This document shows, in pieces, positions 6,321-7,775 of a stretch of DNA of 7,775 nt. The first letter of the stretch is position 1; each line of letters opens with the position of its first letter. This DNA is from Acidithiobacillus ferruginosus. Lineage in GTDB: Bacteria > Pseudomonadota > Gammaproteobacteria > Acidithiobacillales > Acidithiobacillaceae. The DNA lies in NCBI RefSeq assembly GCF_018854495.1, contig NZ_JABBDR010000110.1, forward strand, positions 1 to 7,775. Direction: 5' to 3'. Both the position numbers and the translations under genes were made by a program. The notes beneath the pieces were generated by a model. The model was given only the letters and a program-made list of their open reading frames with translations. It made no database searches and had not been told where the DNA came from.

Positions 6321-7525
6321 TGTTCGGTTTCTCCGAAAAGATCGGGTTGCAGTTTATCCTGTTCGGCCAACACTGTCGGGTCTGGTGCAATCTGATTGAG
6401 CCGCAGTAACTCACCTGCCGTAAAGAGATGATCCCGCATCGTGCAGCGGGATGCCTCATCCAGCGGCGCAATGCGCGTCTCGCCAGCATTTGCTACCACG
6501 GCAAGCAATGTGTTCGAACTCAATGAGCGGTCATCAAGCAAATCCGGGCTGTGGCTGGTAACAATGACCTGTGTCTTCTCGGATGCGCGTTGCAGCGCCT
6601 CCCGCAATACTGAGGAAGCCGCTGGGTGCAGCGCAGTTTCTGGCTCCTCTATACCGATCAACGAAGGGGAATAATCGGCGTTACCCTGGAACAAGGCGGT
6701 CAGCACACCCAATGCCCGCAGGGTGCCGTCTGACATATTCTGTGCCAGAAAATGCCAGGGATACTTGGCGCCCGCCATGTCCTGCCGGAACTCCAATGTC
6801 TCCATCGGTCCAATCGATTTGCGCGTCACACCATGCACCATCGGCACGACGGTCTGTAGATACTCCTCAATGAGGCGCATGGATTCAGGTGGGTCGGCAC
6901 GTTCCAGATGGCCGATAACGCTTGCGATATTTTCGCCTGCTGGTTTGAGCAGGCGCCCATCCTGCGGCTTTTGGAGTTCGCGTATCAGTTTCGGGTTGAG
7001 GTTGTAGAAACCCATCGCGGTGAGCGCGTCGAAGACGGGCCGGAACACCGACAAGCCCGAAGCACTCACCAATGCAAGGCGATCTGACGTCACAACGGGA
7101 AACGTCATCTCGCTGCTCGCTCTGAGCTTACCGCGATCAAGCTGAAAAAAAGGGCCTTTACCAATACCGCCGAGCACACATTCTTCGGTCAGTACCTCAT
7201 AACCTCGTCCGGGCAAAGCGCCCACATTGAAAGCATAGTGCCCCGGTTGCCCACTGCGCAGCCGGAACTCCAAGCGAATGCCAAAATGGGTCGGGTGACC
7301 GCTGGACCGTCGGCGCACTTCCGATAACCCACCGCGTTCGTTGAGCGCATTGTCGAGCGATCCTGTCAGCGCATCGCGGACTAGATGCAACGCATCGAGA
7401 AAATTGCTCTTGCCCGATCCGTTGGCACCCACCAGATAGGTCAGAGGGCCGAGCTGCACATCGCAAGTGGCGATGCTCTTATAATTACGCAATACCACGC
7501 GGGTTATAAAGTTCGATGAGGCCAT
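6317..7525 (-). CDS. AAA/ABC-type ATPase of the RecF/OLD-like (AAA_21) group
   Basis: A 402-residue cytoplasmic ATPase of the SMC/RecF/OLD-like class. It opens with a strand-helix typical of these proteins (RVVLRNYKSI, 9-18). Walker A GANGSGKS is at 33-40, the ABC signature MSDGTLR at 264-270, and Walker B SLIGIEEPE at 288-296 with catalytic-type Glu293/Glu294. The H-loop is TSHSPDLL at 323-330. Residues about 60-260 form the variable insert between the ATPase halves, in place of a long coiled coil. There is no TOPRIM domain of its own; that activity seems to be supplied by the downstream gene, which overlaps by 4 nt. The extreme C-terminus carries QPDLF (393-397), a possible clamp-binding motif. 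The start ATG 7525 has AAGGAG 5 nt upstream. Paralogues of this class work in phage defence (OLD, PARIS AriA) or repair, so defence is my inference. The ATPase class itself is clear. Confidence 0.92.
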   Translation of the reverse strand: MASSNFITRVVLRNYKSIATCDVQLGPLTYLVGANGSGKSNFLDALHLVRDALTGSLDNALNERGGLSEVRRRSSGHPTHFGIRLEFRLRSGQPGHYAFNVGALPGRGYEVLTEECVLGGIGKGPFFQLDRGKLRASSEMTFPVVTSDRLALVSASGLSVFRPVFDALTAMGFYNLNPKLIRELQKPQDGRLLKPAGENIASVIGHLERADPPESMRLIEEYLQTVVPMVHGVTRKSIGPMETLEFRQDMAGAKYPWHFLAQNMSDGTLRALGVLTALFQGNADYSPSLIGIEEPETALHPAASSVLREALQRASEKTQVIVTSHSPDLLDDRSLSSNTLLAVVANAGETRIAPLDEASRCTMRDHLFTAGELLRLNQIAPDPTVLAEQDKLQPDLFGETEQ

Positions 7526-7530
7526 TCTGG

Positions 7531-7536
7531 CTCCTT
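7531..7536 (-). promoter_or_regulatory. Strong Shine-Dalgarno of the AAA ATPase gene
   Basis: AAGGAG ends 5 nt before ATG 7525 and settles the start. I see no convincing promoter between this site and the vapC remnant, so transcription may begin inside or upstream of the toxin-antitoxin remnant. Confidence 0.8.
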
Positions 7537-7575
7537 GTTATGTCGGTTGCTCACTACCTCAGCAAAGCGTCGAGC

Positions 7576-7638
7576 TCATCTCTGTCGTGGATAGGGACTG
7601 GTGAAGGAGCAGACATTGGTGTCAAGAAGGTAGCCCAT
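7576..7638 (-). pseudogene. Truncated VapC (PIN-domain toxin) start, 20 codons
   Basis: The reading frame begins MGYLLDTNV, the canonical first strand of VapC PIN-domain ribonucleases including the first catalytic Asp (residue 6), then departs from the family and stops at TGA 7578-7576 after 20 residues. Full VapC toxins are about 125-140 residues, so nearly everything, including the other acidic active-site residues, is missing. Its ATG shares one base with the stop of the upstream gene (TGATG), the arrangement expected of a VapBC pair. The remainder was probably deleted, perhaps when the ATPase module arrived. A non-toxic short peptide is the only possible product. Confidence 0.7.
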
Positions 7639-7775
7639 CACAGCCCCTGCAGGTCAGATAGTTGAAGCTGTTGCAGCCTGTCCGGGAAGTCGGGTGCGGC
7701 GCCCCATGCCCGTTCCAGCCATGCCGGATCGGATTCGCGCTCGCTTTTTGCGTGCAAATAACCAATAAAATCGAG
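7638..7775 (-). CDS. Probable VapB-like antitoxin, C-terminal part (5' end outside window)
   Basis: The last 45 residues of a gene entering from the right edge, beginning LDFIGYLHAK and ending LSDLQGL. The LDFIxxL segment resembles the helix found in small VapB/DUF2281-type antitoxins. The acidic, proline-containing tail (PAWLERAWGAAPDFPDRLQQ) would be the flexible part that wraps the toxin. The assignment rests mainly on position: its stop overlaps the ATG of a recognisable VapC start by one base. Antitoxin families are hard to identify from the C-terminus alone, so the exact family is uncertain. With its toxin broken it would be an orphan antitoxin, possibly still able to bind its own promoter. 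Confidence 0.5.
   Translation of the reverse strand, partial: LDFIGYLHAKSERESDPAWLERAWGAAPDFPDRLQQLQLSDLQGL

Noticed and set aside
7537..7565. TTGCTG and CATAAC with a 17-nt spacer as a promoter for the ATPase gene
   Set aside because: Matches are weak, and the transcription start would fall at or after the AAGGAG ribosome site.
7620..7625. Perfect TTGACA -35 hexamer on the minus strand
   Set aside because: No -10-like hexamer lies 16-18 nt downstream. The bases are the Leu-Asp-Thr codons of the vapC start.

Overview
The window looks like chromosomal DNA from a GC-rich proteobacterium. My best guess is an Acidithiobacillus-like acidophilic autotroph. The basis is the combination of an Aquifex-type aconitase, an isocitrate dehydrogenase with NAD-type specificity residues, and succinyl-CoA synthetase genes in one tight cluster. 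The genus is inferred; no marker in the window proves it. Every gene I can support lies on the minus strand.

Region 1 (about 1-5554) is a TCA-cycle operon. In transcription order it holds aconitase (acn), isocitrate dehydrogenase (icd), succinyl-CoA synthetase beta (sucC), a 114-residue unrecognised protein with a coiled-coil-like middle and a C-terminal membrane segment, and succinyl-CoA synthetase alpha (sucD, cut by the window edge). The genes are almost fused: acn/icd overlap or nearly touch, icd and sucC are 9 nt apart, sucC and the small gene are 1 nt apart, and the small gene overlaps sucD through ATGA. No 2-oxoglutarate dehydrogenase gene is present between icd and sucC. The operon makes 2-oxoglutarate from citrate and interconverts succinyl-CoA and succinate.

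Region 2 (5555-5732) is a 178-bp gap upstream of acn. It must hold the operon's promoter unless transcription comes from further upstream. It contains a 24-codon coding relic that matches the core of RhuM-family proteins, and it has no convincing terminator.

Region 3 (5733-7525) is an accessory two-gene operon: a RecF/OLD-like AAA ATPase followed, with a 4-nt overlap, by a DUF4276-like protein whose acidic motifs look like a TOPRIM fold. ATPase plus TOPRIM pairs are the architecture of OLD-type and PARIS-type anti-phage systems, so this is a candidate defence module. The ATPase ends in a motif that resembles a beta-clamp binding site.

Region 4 (7554-7775) holds the 3' end of a probable VapB-like antitoxin gene and a VapC toxin gene that stops after 20 codons. 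With the RhuM relic on the other side, the ATPase module is flanked by debris of mobile or toxin-antitoxin genes, which suggests an accessory insertion next to the core TCA operon.
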